Part shown: one piece after another, positions 33,201 to 41,831 of the stretch | Layout of the letters: every line of letters begins with the position of its first letter | Numbering within the stretch: position 1 is the stretch's first letter | Assembly: GCF_037327425.1 (NCBI RefSeq) | Contig: NZ_CP147846.1 | Span: forward strand, 682,001-746,000 | Source of the DNA: Rhodococcus sovatensis | GTDB taxonomy: Bacteria > Actinomycetota > Actinomycetes > Mycobacteriales > Mycobacteriaceae | Reading direction: 5' to 3' | DNA: 64,000 bases | Notes under the pieces: generated by a model | What the model saw: the letters and a program-made list of their open reading frames with translations, nothing else | Told to the model about the DNA's origin: nothing | The model's database searches: none | Position numbers and translations under genes: made by a program

Positions 33201-35178
33201 GTTCGACGTCGTCATCGTCGACGAAGCAAGCCAGGCCGAGATCACCAGCATGTTCCTGATGTGGTTGGCGCCGCGCGTCATCGTCGTAGGCGATGACAAG
33301 CAGTGTGCACCGGCGTCGATCCAGAACTACACCCTCGAATCCGTCATCGAGCGGCTCGACTACTTCCTTCCTGATGTGCCTGTCACGACCCGGATGACGC
33401 TGACTCCGCGGTCGAGTCTGTTCTCTATGCTGCGCACCCGATTCGGTGATGCCGTGCGACTACGCGAGCACTACCGATCCATGCCGGAGATCATTCAATG
33501 GTCGTCGACGCAGTTCTACAACGAACAGCCGCTGGTGCCCGTCCGACAGTTCGGCGCGGATCGGCTTGCACCGCTGCGCAGTACGTTCGTCGAGGATGCG
33601 AGCACTTCCGGTTCGAGCACACGACTGAGCAACGCAGCCGAGGCAAACGCCCTCGTCGACCAGCTCGCGCTCTGCCTCGCCGAACCCGACTACGAGGACA
33701 AGACCTTCGGCGTCGTCGTCCTCCAGGGCGCAGCGCATGCGGACCTGATCCGGTCGTTGATCTTCGAGCGCATCCCGTCCGAGCAGATCGACGAGCGACG
33801 CATCCGCGTGGGTACACCGCCGGACTTCCAGGGTGACGAACGTGACGTGATGTTCCTGTCGATGGTCATCGCACCCGGCTCGTCGTCGAAGGCGCTGACG
33901 ACGGACATGTTCAAGCGACGCTTCAACGTTGCCGCGACCCGTGCACGAGATCAGCTGTGGCTGTTCCACTCCGTCACGGTCGACAGCCTGGCGGCCACCG
34001 ATCTACGACGGTCACTGCTGTCCTACGTCGAAGCTGCGCCGACGGTTCCCGTCCCCGCGATGCCCGACGCCGTCTCGCCGACATCCCCACACCCCGACTT
34101 CGGCTCGGTGTTCGAACAGCAGGTCTTCCTGGCACTGCGCGAGCGCGGCTACCACGTCAACCCACGCGTCGATGTCAACGAGATGACCATCGACCTGGTG
34201 GTCACCGGCGCCGCTGTCCGGGTTGCGATCGAATGCGACGACGACGGTGCAGTCGACGCCGACGAGTTGCTTAGCCGGATGGAGCGCGAGTTCGAACTCC
34301 GGCGCTGTGGCTGGCTGTTCCATCGGTTGCGGGCGTCGGACTTCGCCCTCGACCGAGAACGAGCACTCGACACCATCACCGAACTCCTCGACTCGGTCGG
34401 CATCCTGCCCGACGAGGTAGCGGTGGTCGTCGAAGGATCGGAAACGTCGACGTGGACGCCGATCGCATTGGTGCGTGATCCCGACGACGCCGAACCCGAC
34501 GAGGAAGCAGTCGAGCTCGTCAGCGTCGAAGCGCCCGCGCCGTCCCGGACCGTCGAGGTGGATCTCGCACCGCTGCCGGAGGCCATCGAGACGGTCGACG
34601 AGCCCGTCGAGACCAGCGACCTCGACGACGCGGCTGTGGACGAGTTCGACGACACCGACGTGTCCGATCCGACGCCGGTTCGGACGATGCCGCGTGAGGA
34701 TCTGATTGCGGCCATACGGTATTCGCAGAAGCGCAACAAGTTCTCCGTCGCGCAGACGATGGAGGACTGCGAGGTCACGCCCGACGCCGTGCAGGAGGCG
34801 TTGGCGGAGATCAAGTCTCGCGACGACGCACTGAACGCGTCGAAGAAGAGACCGTCTGCGCCCACGCCGGACGCGGTGCCACGGCGGCGGCGGTCGGCAG
34901 ATGTCGCGACCGAGTCGGTAGTGGTGTCCGGAAGCGGTTCGTTGCAAGCCGAATTGGATGCTTTGCCGGTTGCGTCTTGGGCGGGAGCGCGTGAGATTGC
35001 TATCGCTGCGGCACGTCCGAATGCTCCGTTGACGTTGGAGCGGTGTCAGCGGGTGACGGGGTTGTCGCGGACGAAGGCGGATCAATTGTTGTCGGATTTG
35101 GTGGTGCTCAAGAAGTTGGTCACACGTAAACGTGAGGGTGTCGAGGAATGGGTGCGGCCGCAGGGGTTGACGCTATGA
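30271..35178 (+). CDS. SF1 helicase with C-terminal Vsr/DUF559-like nuclease domain (1635 residues)
   Basis: From ATG 30271 with GGA upstream. The Walker A motif GPPGTGKTHTIA is near residue 352 and Walker B VVIVDEASQAE near 980, with an SF1 C-terminal half (REHYRSMPEIIQ, VATRARDQLWLFHS). At about residues 1276-1353 a REase-fold module follows: FEQQVFLALRERGYHV, IDLVV, VAIECDDDG, as in helicase-linked very-short-patch-repair-type nucleases. The C-terminal 150 residues are helical with two winged-helix-like repeats. It overlaps the SF2 helicase gene. Similar helicase-nuclease fusions occur in phage-defence loci. Confidence 0.82.
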   Translation: MSATDDSELRGRVRRLLEFLRETVGAQSKPIRQYGTDARVEWLFDDARPLDVNTDVAPGDVAVRIPRTSIEQPPGLPAELEKHIDESTTPPTVAKQAPAEAHDWLREWTTWSLDDCERRPFAELFRSVDLMLHDLGTQPESLELVIASGYLDATIGDQRVATHLITQQASISREDSTGDLLVTVAPASTPRLEDVQILLDLPGFDRAGSKSLHRSLSELVSSSLSADIPRLLGQWATAALKQPLTVIADHDKPVSSTADTLRMSPALVLRKRGSYALASYYEAMLAALDAGAPVPVGLSQLVETHEDNTRRDWLESHVSDTPSAEPLFPLPANRAQAGIYNRVMNDTGVVVEGPPGTGKTHTIANLMSALMAQGQRILVTSEKAQALRVLKDKLPAELQDLCVSVTDMARGGSAELDESVSTIATHKAAFDATESARKIRSLAAKRMGTKERRYKLTKQIGLARSSEAEIHTFSPTYSGTLASIVTTLNSQQDELGWIPGPLHTETAPVDNATFASLFTKSQGPSLPTADEIRSLFARAGTASGSMFDDIDPVQLQYILPSAQALTDRARAIASFGPHYAALADGILSGALGTLWSRAQTVSAMLSVAVSSDAAVESHHVATQVTTRQALNSFDALAKLYESGSFDATRTSSEQVAVDGLDARATVDGTDATQVTELRLVTNHLRALVAVDDAAHLLRSIGIELPINPADSREQQVNTLHAVWNQVLATGSIATARDELVGALGAVVPSLPPVTTLAEAIALADDIIALSGGSDASTARDELTTLAERLSSDPTVPDGLADAIRTGDVDGYERLVSYVQPQNKNTDLLEALAEHAPTLARTLSEDTTTDWSAFAPTFTRAWAWRCTKQSIEAAQQPDQTDNLDAELDALDAEISSLTAQLAAEQAWQECLQRMTSREVTALRAYQENMSNAGLGTSSLAQRYRVAARAAMQDAQTVVPAWVMPIAQVLSSIPPQQNAFDVVIVDEASQAEITSMFLMWLAPRVIVVGDDKQCAPASIQNYTLESVIERLDYFLPDVPVTTRMTLTPRSSLFSMLRTRFGDAVRLREHYRSMPEIIQWSSTQFYNEQPLVPVRQFGADRLAPLRSTFVEDASTSGSSTRLSNAAEANALVDQLALCLAEPDYEDKTFGVVVLQGAAHADLIRSLIFERIPSEQIDERRIRVGTPPDFQGDERDVMFLSMVIAPGSSSKALTTDMFKRRFNVAATRARDQLWLFHSVTVDSLAATDLRRSLLSYVEAAPTVPVPAMPDAVSPTSPHPDFGSVFEQQVFLALRERGYHVNPRVDVNEMTIDLVVTGAAVRVAIECDDDGAVDADELLSRMEREFELRRCGWLFHRLRASDFALDRERALDTITELLDSVGILPDEVAVVVEGSETSTWTPIALVRDPDDAEPDEEAVELVSVEAPAPSRTVEVDLAPLPEAIETVDEPVETSDLDDAAVDEFDDTDVSDPTPVRTMPREDLIAAIRYSQKRNKFSVAQTMEDCEVTPDAVQEALAEIKSRDDALNASKKRPSAPTPDAVPRRRRSADVATESVVVSGSGSLQAELDALPVASWAGAREIAIAAARPNAPLTLERCQRVTGLSRTKADQLLSDLVVLKKLVTRKREGVEEWVRPQGLTL

Positions 35179-36866
35179 CGCAGGTTGCGAGTCGGTCCGA
35201 GGGGTTGCGGGACTGGCAGAAGGAAGCGTTCGAGAAGTGGGTGTCGTCCGGCTATCGCGCGATCGTCGAGGCAGTCACCGGCACCGGAAAGACGCATGTG
35301 GGGTTGGCTGCGACGCTGGATTCTGTCAGTCGTGGTCGCCAGGTGTTGGTGGTGGTGCCGAGTATCGATCTGCTCGAGCAGTGGTACACGGCGATGGTGA
35401 AGGCGTTGCCGAGTGTGCGGATCGGGCGACGGGGGAATGGCCACAACGACACGTTCCGGCTCTACGACGTGTTGATCACGACGATTCAGTCGGCGATCCG
35501 CCCGGGTGCGCCGATGCCGCGGACGGGTGCGTTGCTGGTCGCGGATGAGGTGCATCGATATGGGGCTGGTTCGTTTGCGAAGGTGCTGATCAATCGGTTC
35601 GAGGAGCGTCTCGGTTTGACGGCGACGCTGGAGCGTCAGGACGACGGTGTTGATACGCATCTGATGCAGTACTTCGAGAACCTGGTCAAGGGTTGCGACG
35701 CGGCGCGGGGGAGACGTGACGGGATCCTGGCGCCGGTGCGGGTGATGACGGTGGCGGTGCCGTTCTCCGCTGAGGAGGCCGCGAAGTTCCAGGATCTGGA
35801 CGAGAAGGCGAAGTCGCTGCGGAACACGCTGATCTACGACTATGGCTGTGCTGCTGAGCCGTTCGGTGAGTTCATGAAGAACGCGGTGGATCTGAGCAAG
35901 GAGCGGCATCTGCCGGCGAGTCGGGTGGCGAGTAGGTATCTGTCGGCGTTCAGTAAGCGGCGGGCGTTGTTGGCGGACTGTGAGGGCAAGTTGCAGGCGT
36001 TGGCGGCGATCACGCCAGGGTTGGCGAAGTCGGAGCGTTCGATCGTGTTCTCTGAGACGAAGGAGTCTGCGGCGAAGGGTGCGGAGGTGCTCAAGGCTGG
36101 CGGGGTGGCGGCGCATCAGTATTCGAGTCATTTGGATCGGGTGGGGCGGACGCGGATTCTGAAGCAGTTCCGCAGTGGTGAGCTGACGTCTCTGGTGGCG
36201 CCGCGGGTGTTGGATGAGGGTATCGATGTGCCGGCGGTGGATGTCGGGGTGATCACCGCGAGCAGTTCGTCGAAGCGGCAGATGATTCAGCGGATGGGTC
36301 GGATTTTGCGGCTCAAGCCTGATGGTCGGCCTGCGGCGTTCGTGATCATGTATGTGGCTGGGACGAACGAGGACCCAAGCCTCGGTGCGCATGAGGCGTT
36401 TCTGGATGAGTTGACGGGTGTGGCCCAGGAAGTCGTTGACGTCGAGCTTGCTGATGCAGGTGCGGTGTTGGCGAGTTGGTTGGATCAGTCGGCGCCGATC
36501 CTGCCGAAGCCGCCGGTGGAGCCGACGCCGATCGAACCGATTGTGATTCCGCAGTCGAAGATGGTCCCGACGACGGCCACTACGGCTCGGACCCGGACGG
36601 TGAAGGAGATTCTGTCCGAGGCGCAGTACGGGACGCCGGATCAGCTCGACGGGATTTTGCGGTGCATGGCTGCGATAGACGTGCGGGAGGCGTCGGTGTT
36701 GATCCGGCGGTACGGCATCGATGGGGCTAAGCCACGGTCGTTGTCGCAGGTGGCGGCGGAGATGAATCTCAAGCGCATGCTCATCGAGAGCCTCGAGAAG
36801 CGGGGGTTGAAGTCGTTGGAGAGGGAGGCCAGCAGGGTGCTGAATGTGATTGTTGGCCTGCTTTGA
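35175..36866 (+). CDS. DEAD/DEAH-type SF2 helicase
   Basis: 563 residues from ATG 35175, overlapping the preceding stop. Motif I is EAVTGTGKTHVG, motif II VADEVHRYG, motif III GLTATLE, and motif VI QRMGRILR. The layout is that of XPB/RapA-like DEAH proteins, with an extra C-terminal domain of about 150 residues (PVEPTPIEPIVIPQ linker, then helical). Its coupling to the SF1-nuclease gene implies a joint complex acting on DNA. Confidence 0.85.
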   Translation: MTQVASRSEGLRDWQKEAFEKWVSSGYRAIVEAVTGTGKTHVGLAATLDSVSRGRQVLVVVPSIDLLEQWYTAMVKALPSVRIGRRGNGHNDTFRLYDVLITTIQSAIRPGAPMPRTGALLVADEVHRYGAGSFAKVLINRFEERLGLTATLERQDDGVDTHLMQYFENLVKGCDAARGRRDGILAPVRVMTVAVPFSAEEAAKFQDLDEKAKSLRNTLIYDYGCAAEPFGEFMKNAVDLSKERHLPASRVASRYLSAFSKRRALLADCEGKLQALAAITPGLAKSERSIVFSETKESAAKGAEVLKAGGVAAHQYSSHLDRVGRTRILKQFRSGELTSLVAPRVLDEGIDVPAVDVGVITASSSSKRQMIQRMGRILRLKPDGRPAAFVIMYVAGTNEDPSLGAHEAFLDELTGVAQEVVDVELADAGAVLASWLDQSAPILPKPPVEPTPIEPIVIPQSKMVPTTATTARTRTVKEILSEAQYGTPDQLDGILRCMAAIDVREASVLIRRYGIDGAKPRSLSQVAAEMNLKRMLIESLEKRGLKSLEREASRVLNVIVGLL

Positions 36867-37190
36867 ACTCCGCGACTGGCTCAGTCCCGCATTCATAGGT
36901 CGCCCAAGATTTCCGCGTTCGGTACAAAGCTCCGACGGAGGACCGATGTCCGGAGTCAAGAGATTGAGCGTGCATATCGGCCGCGGTCTTTACCAATTAG
37001 GCTGGAGCCATTGGCAAGAATCCGCGTGTCTGCTTAGCTCCTGACGGCTCGGAGTGTCCGCAGTCGCGACAGGTATTCGTAGCGCAGCGCCGTCGAACCT
37101 GTCGTGTTCACTGCTTTGAGGCCAGGTGAAACGCGCACGGTGTACATTCGATCTATTGTAATCAGCCGTAAATCGAACAGAGCATGTAAG
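36867..37190. other. Convergent intergenic region
   Basis: Nothing recognisable between the SF2 helicase and the convergent DUF2075 gene; no terminator-like hairpin with a T tract was found. Confidence 0.4.
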
Positions 37191-39029
37191 TCACTTCGTT
37201 TTGATCAGCGAGTGAAGGGCCTGCTTTGTTTCTGCGTCGGTGGAGTACAGAATGGTGCCGACCATTCCACGAGTTAGAAGTACCTTGTATATATTCCGAA
37301 TCAACAAGTCGACGCGGATGTCGCTGATTTTTTTGGTGTTCTTCAGGTCGGGATCTCGGTTCGCTTCCCGCTTCACGGTGAACCGACCATCGCGCCAAAC
37401 CAAGTCGGGCCCGAAGATCACACCATTCCAGTCGTACTCGAATCCCTGGGCAGTGTAGACACATCCGACTTGGTTGAACCCGCCATCCTCGGTTGCCCAG
37501 AGCGGGGCAGGAGGCGCATCGCCGACTCGCCTGTCACTCTTGCTATTCCAAGGTCGGGACCAATTATTGATCGTGACGTCGTTGACAAGCGACCCGTCGT
37601 CGCGAGCATTGCTCCAACTCCAGCAATAGCCAGCTGTCATACGTGCTGAGTAGCCGCGCTCCATCTGTCCTGCGAGTAGCCGTTCGAGTTCCTCAGGACT
37701 GTCAGCAACTTGCACTTCGAACTGAGGATCGCCAGGCCAGGGGACTGGCCCGCCTTCTGCCAAACCAAGAAGGCGCTTCGTCCACAGGACGTATTCTTCG
37801 CTTCCTCCGCAGCGAAACTGCTCACCGAGGTGCACGTGACGCGATGTCAGTCCAAGAGACTTCGCGTACTCCTCGATCTGTTCGAGCGAACCCATTTCAC
37901 CGGGTCTCACGATCTGATGCTCATCGAGGAGGAAAACGGGAACGCGGGCGGCGGCAATGAGCTCGTCCACCTGTGGGCGGTCGGTGCGGAGCTCAGCCCT
38001 GGTGTAGCGGTCGACGGATGTCTCGCGGATCCGGTGTGCTTCATCCAGGATGAGCACATCCAAGCTGTTCCGCTCGGCGGACATGAACTGATTGAAGTAC
38101 TTGAACATCTTCTGAACGCGTGGAGCGCGGTGACCGGCAACTTTTCGCAGCGTCTGGGTGAAAGAACGTGATCCGGTTGCGTGCAACACTGCGCGGCCAC
38201 GTCGAGCCAACTCTCCGACGAGGGATAGCGCGACCACGCTCTTGCCGCTACCGGGCCCACCCGTAACGATGATGACCTGCTTGCTGTCAGCTTGCCGAGC
38301 TTGCTCGACAGCGTGAAGAACGAGGTCTACGGCGAGTTGCTGCTCGCCCAGCAGATGGAACTGAGGGCGGTCACGAACTTCAGCCGCAGCGACCTTCAAC
38401 AGCTGCTGAGATGGCGCGACGGCGGAGCGGATCAATGTGTCTGCGGGTGAGTGGCTGCTGCTTGTGGCGGACAACCGTGACCGAAGAAACGCGTGGAGGT
38501 CATGTCGATCGGATGCGGTGAACAGCCGTCCGTCTGTGGATGGTGGGAGAGCGCGCAGATCCGACACGGCCGCTGGATCTAGCGCGTTGTGCAGGTAGGC
38601 GATACCCGCCAGCGCATCAGGCTGGTCAGCTAATGACTTGGTGAAGTCGACCATGTATTCGCAGTATCCGCGAACCTGGGCGACTGGATGGAGCTTCGGA
38701 CCGCCCGGCATCCCTGGCACATCAACCAGCTCTTCGTTGCCCTCGAACTTGAACGCAGACGACCATTGCTTCAGCTCCACCAAGACGTAAGAAGCTGCAC
38801 CGGTCACTGGATGCGTACCGGCGAGCACTACATCGACACGTCTTGAGGTCAGTGGGAGCTGATACTCGACTAGCATCTCGACATTCGACAGCCCTGCGTC
38901 GACGAGGTCACGCGCGAAGGCCGGCAGGCTCTTGCTCCACGACGTTTGCTCGGAAGGACTTGCGCGTCGCCCGGTACTAAAGAGCATCTGTTCCAGCAAT
39001 TGCTCACTGACGGACGCGGGATTTGCCAT
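37191..39029 (-). CDS. DUF2075 helicase with N-terminal PD-(D/E)XK nuclease domain
   Basis: 612 residues from the ATG at 39027-39029; a longer reading to 39218 adds 63 residues without family resemblance. The N-terminal nuclease part has RRVDVVLAG and VLVELKQW (Asp and Glu-x-Lys). The Schlafen/DUF2075 P-loop part has VTGGPGSGKSVVALSL and DVLILDEAHRI, then LGEQFRCGGSEEY and VYTAQGFEYDWNGV. Such proteins are frequent in defence islands and are thought to process nucleic acid. Divergent from the MazG gene. Confidence 0.85.
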   Translation of the reverse strand: MANPASVSEQLLEQMLFSTGRRASPSEQTSWSKSLPAFARDLVDAGLSNVEMLVEYQLPLTSRRVDVVLAGTHPVTGAASYVLVELKQWSSAFKFEGNEELVDVPGMPGGPKLHPVAQVRGYCEYMVDFTKSLADQPDALAGIAYLHNALDPAAVSDLRALPPSTDGRLFTASDRHDLHAFLRSRLSATSSSHSPADTLIRSAVAPSQQLLKVAAAEVRDRPQFHLLGEQQLAVDLVLHAVEQARQADSKQVIIVTGGPGSGKSVVALSLVGELARRGRAVLHATGSRSFTQTLRKVAGHRAPRVQKMFKYFNQFMSAERNSLDVLILDEAHRIRETSVDRYTRAELRTDRPQVDELIAAARVPVFLLDEHQIVRPGEMGSLEQIEEYAKSLGLTSRHVHLGEQFRCGGSEEYVLWTKRLLGLAEGGPVPWPGDPQFEVQVADSPEELERLLAGQMERGYSARMTAGYCWSWSNARDDGSLVNDVTINNWSRPWNSKSDRRVGDAPPAPLWATEDGGFNQVGCVYTAQGFEYDWNGVIFGPDLVWRDGRFTVKREANRDPDLKNTKKISDIRVDLLIRNIYKVLLTRGMVGTILYSTDAETKQALHSLIKTK

Positions 39030-39256
39030 GCCGACAATTCTGTCAGCGGTAGTACGAAGCAACGTCACAGAAATGTCCCCAAGGCAGCACGAATCGAGTC
39101 GTGCGGGTGGGGGCATGTCCATAGCTGCGAATCGCAGCGGAAGTCCGTCGGGCCGCAGTGGGAAGGCTATCTGAAACGGCTGGTCTGTTGTTGGACCGAC
39201 GAGCCACTGGCGCGCCATGTTGTTGGATGCTTGTGGACGGCGATAGCGTCCTCCTC

Positions 39257-39832
39257 ATGGCCACACTCCAGCAGGTGATGGATGACCAGCGAGAGTTCGC
39301 GAACGCGCGTGACTGGGGTCAGTTCCACTCCCCAAAGAACCTGGCTATGGCTTTGGGTGGCGAGGTCGGCGAGCTCTCCACCGCGATCGCCGACGCCCTC
39401 TCCTCCCCGGGTGACTGGGCCGGGTTGGCATCGTTGGAGTCAGTGACCAGCGAAATTGCAGACGTCACGTTGTACCTACTAAGGCTGTTCGACGTTCTGG
39501 GCTGCCCACTGCCGGACCGCGAGGTGCAAAGGGGCCAGGGAGCTACTGCCTCCGATTCGGAGCTCCTGGTGTTTATGGCTCTTGCAAGACTGGTAGGGGC
39601 AGTTGGGGAGATTCTGGAATTCTGGCAGTGGTCAGCGCCTGGCGAAACTTATACCTCGCTCGAACGCATCGAACCCCGCATTACTGCGGCTTTCGACGAC
39701 CTGGCTGGTGTTGCTGGCCTGGTAGGTGTAGGGCTAGCGGACGTCGCAGAGGCAAAGCTCGTCCACAATGCGGTCAGATACCCAATCAGTAAGAGCTTTG
39801 GCGTGCATTCCAAGTATACTGAATTCGATTGA
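39257..39832 (+). CDS. MazG-like nucleotide pyrophosphohydrolase
   Basis: 191 residues from ATG 39257. LALALGGEVGEL-type motif is seen as AMALGGEVGELSTAI with E-x-x-E metal ligands and EIADVTLYLLRL, the second acidic motif. A second, weaker repeat follows (ARLVGAVGEILEFWQW). All-alpha NTP pyrophosphohydrolases cleanse or deplete nucleotides; in defence islands they may deplete dNTPs. It is divergent from the DUF2075 gene with a 227-base shared promoter region. Confidence 0.85.
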   Translation: MATLQQVMDDQREFANARDWGQFHSPKNLAMALGGEVGELSTAIADALSSPGDWAGLASLESVTSEIADVTLYLLRLFDVLGCPLPDREVQRGQGATASDSELLVFMALARLVGAVGEILEFWQWSAPGETYTSLERIEPRITAAFDDLAGVAGLVGVGLADVAEAKLVHNAVRYPISKSFGVHSKYTEFD

Positions 39833-39941
39833 GGAAGAACCAAATTCGAGCCTATTGTGCTGAGCGGGTATGGCCATCGCCTCCCGAGCGGTCCAGCACG
39901 GCCCAATAGTGCGGTATCGCTGCGCGAGCGTCAACACTGTG

Positions 39942-40011
39942 CGGACTTAAAATCCGTCAAGTGTCGGTTCGAGTCCGACTGGGGGCACGTAAGTCCATAT
40001 GGACCCGAAAG
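39942..40011 (+). repeat. 70-bp direct repeat with tRNA 3' half (attachment-site copy 1)
   Basis: Exact match to 60856-60925. Its first half folds as the anticodon arm (GCGGA, loop CTTAAAA with UAA anticodon, TCCGT), a T arm (GTCGG TTCGAGT CCGAC) and an acceptor 3' strand TGGGGGCAC. No matching 5' half lies upstream, so this is not a complete tRNA gene but the usual scar of integration into a tRNA 3' end. Imperfect homology between the copies continues for about 85 bp. Confidence 0.75.
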
Positions 40012-40403
40012 CTTAGTCCGAGTAACAAGTTTCGGCGGGTGCATGGACTACAGTGAACTGTGGCGGTTCTCAATGGACTTGTGAGGCAGCAGATCTGAAA
40101 TACGCTGCGGCCCCCCCGGCTGGCGTGGACGTTGGTTGCTGCATTCGTGCAGCTCAGGATGTGTTTTTGCTTCAGGATCCGAAAGATCTCGGGGGTTCGT
40201 TGACACGAGGCTGACACATCTCGGTACGTAGCAGACGGGGTGGGTGTAGGCGTATTCTGCAGATCGATTGCAAAGCTTGGTATTTCGACGCCCTTAGATT
40301 GCAGTCACGGCGGGCTTGGCGCGTAGTTCTTGGTTGACGATGGGTGCGTTCTTCGTTCGCGACTGACGGGTCGTAAGCCTGTGTAGGTGAAGTTGCGGTG
40401 GCG
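40012..40403. other. Non-coding att-proximal region
   Basis: Holds the imperfect extension of the direct repeat (to about 40098) and motif copy A at 40198-40226. Open frames here are antisense to the tRNA-like sequence and are not genes. Confidence 0.5.
40198..40226. repeat. 29-bp att-associated motif, copy A
   Basis: CGTTGACACGAGGCTGACAC then ATCTCGGTA. Related copies lie at 60732-60760 and 61111-61139. Copy A starts 256 bases after the start of repeat 1. It holds TGACAC twice, 11 bases apart. Confidence 0.5.
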
Positions 40404-41831
40404 TCAGTTCAGGTTGGGGTGGACGAACCATTTGTCGAGTTGGCTGTGGGGCGGGATGGCGAGAGTGATGTGTCGTCGCGCGCGGCTGAGCGCGACATAG
40501 AGATGTTGCGCCGATGGGACTCGGTTGGGGTCATAAATGGTGACGGAGTCGTACTCCAGGCCCTTCACGCGGAGGGTGCTTCCGATGTTGATGCGGCTCG
40601 TGGGTGGTGGTGCAATTCTGCGGCGTGTGTCGATGGCCGTTCGGGCTGCGTCTAGTAGTTCGGTCGTAGGGGCGTTGCCGAGGGAGCGTAGAGCGGTAAG
40701 CAAGGTGTACAAGAGGCCTGGCCTGTAGGTACGACAGTTGGGGCCTGAGATGACTTTTCTGATGACCGCGGCGAGATCATGTGCAGCGGACGTTTCGATG
40801 AATCGGCGGGCAAGGTTGTTCAGTTCGTTATTGGTTGTCCCAGGCCTGCTTTTGTCTTCCAGGTTCTTTACTAGCGTCTTGACCTGCGATTGGGCACTGA
40901 TCTTGGTGGTTGTTGTTTTCGTGAAGTCGACGGTCAGCAGCAATATTGCGGCGGGACTGGCGTCGGAAATCTTGTGAACGAATCGGAGGAGGTCTGGGTG
41001 CTCTGCGGATTCGTGGACGGCGGCGATTGACGCAAGGGTTTTCGCGAGTGCCGCGATCTCGTGCGACTTTTGGCTGTCAGGTATGAGGACGGCGCGGCTT
41101 CCGAATTTCGGTAGCGCGCCGTGGAGGCCACCCTCGTGGAGCGGTCGGGGCATTCGGTAGACGGTGATGTCGCCGAGGGGGAGTGGGACTGGCTGCGCTT
41201 GGGCGAGTGGCTCGCGGATCGTTTTCAGCCAGTGACCGAGTAGCGGACTTGTGTGGGTCCATCGATGCGGTGTCGACAGGGTTCCGAAGTGGGGGAACGT
41301 GTCGAGTACGTCTGACCATGATACGAGCGGGTCATCGGGGTCGAAGTCGAAGATCGCCTGCAGCGGATCTCCGAGGACGACTGTTGGGGTGTGGTCGGCG
41401 AGGTGACTGATGATGTGGTGTTGGGTTGTCGAACAGTCCTGGTATTCGTCGACAATGATCTGGTCGTAACCGTGAAGCAGTGCTCGACGCACTGTGGGTC
41501 GGCGCAGGATGGCAAGAGCGGCAGTTGTTGCTGCCGAATGGTTTATACCAGTGCCTTCGTGCCAGCCCACGCCGGCGGGAAAGGCGCGAGCGAGGCGTAG
41601 CGCAAGCCCAGAGATCGTGTCGATGTGAACGGAACGCGCTGCGCCCAATGTGGTGATTCGATCATGAAGAGCCCGGACGCCGGCGTTGGTGTGGGTGAGA
41701 ACGAGAAACCGACGCTTGCTGTGGCGGGAGATCGTGTCGGCGATGACCTGTGTTTTACCGAATCCTGCTGGTGCGGTGACTGATCCGCGGTCGATAGTGG
41801 TGAGATCGATTTCGGGTGAGCGAGTCGTCAT
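40404..41831 (-). CDS. gajB: Gabija GajB, UvrD/PcrA-like helicase
   Basis: 475 residues from ATG 41829-41831, overlapping the gajA stop by ATGA. Motif I is APAGFGKTQVIA, motif II IIVDEYQDCS, then LGDPLQAIFDF and the C-terminal SF1 motifs LRVKGLEYDSVTI and LYVALSRARRHITLA. Length matches GajB (about 490). Together with GajA it makes the Gabija anti-phage complex, in which GajB senses DNA ends and activates the GajA nuclease. Both genes are complete here. Confidence 0.88.
   Translation of the reverse strand: MTTRSPEIDLTTIDRGSVTAPAGFGKTQVIADTISRHSKRRFLVLTHTNAGVRALHDRITTLGAARSVHIDTISGLALRLARAFPAGVGWHEGTGINHSAATTAALAILRRPTVRRALLHGYDQIIVDEYQDCSTTQHHIISHLADHTPTVVLGDPLQAIFDFDPDDPLVSWSDVLDTFPHFGTLSTPHRWTHTSPLLGHWLKTIREPLAQAQPVPLPLGDITVYRMPRPLHEGGLHGALPKFGSRAVLIPDSQKSHEIAALAKTLASIAAVHESAEHPDLLRFVHKISDASPAAILLLTVDFTKTTTTKISAQSQVKTLVKNLEDKSRPGTTNNELNNLARRFIETSAAHDLAAVIRKVISGPNCRTYRPGLLYTLLTALRSLGNAPTTELLDAARTAIDTRRRIAPPPTSRINIGSTLRVKGLEYDSVTIYDPNRVPSAQHLYVALSRARRHITLAIPPHSQLDKWFVHPNLN

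Noticed and set aside
35082..36959. 625-residue minus-strand frame opposite the SF2 helicase
   Set aside because: Arg/His/Leu-rich shadow of the helicase; no domain and no RBS.
39941..39989. Complete tRNA-Leu(UAA) gene
   Set aside because: No 5' acceptor strand or D arm can pair with the 3' half at either copy; the variable region is only about five bases, unlike class II tRNA-Leu.
39957..40217. 86-residue minus-strand protein across repeat 1
   Set aside because: It reads antisense through the tRNA-like arms, and the similar frame at repeat 2 is equally artefactual.
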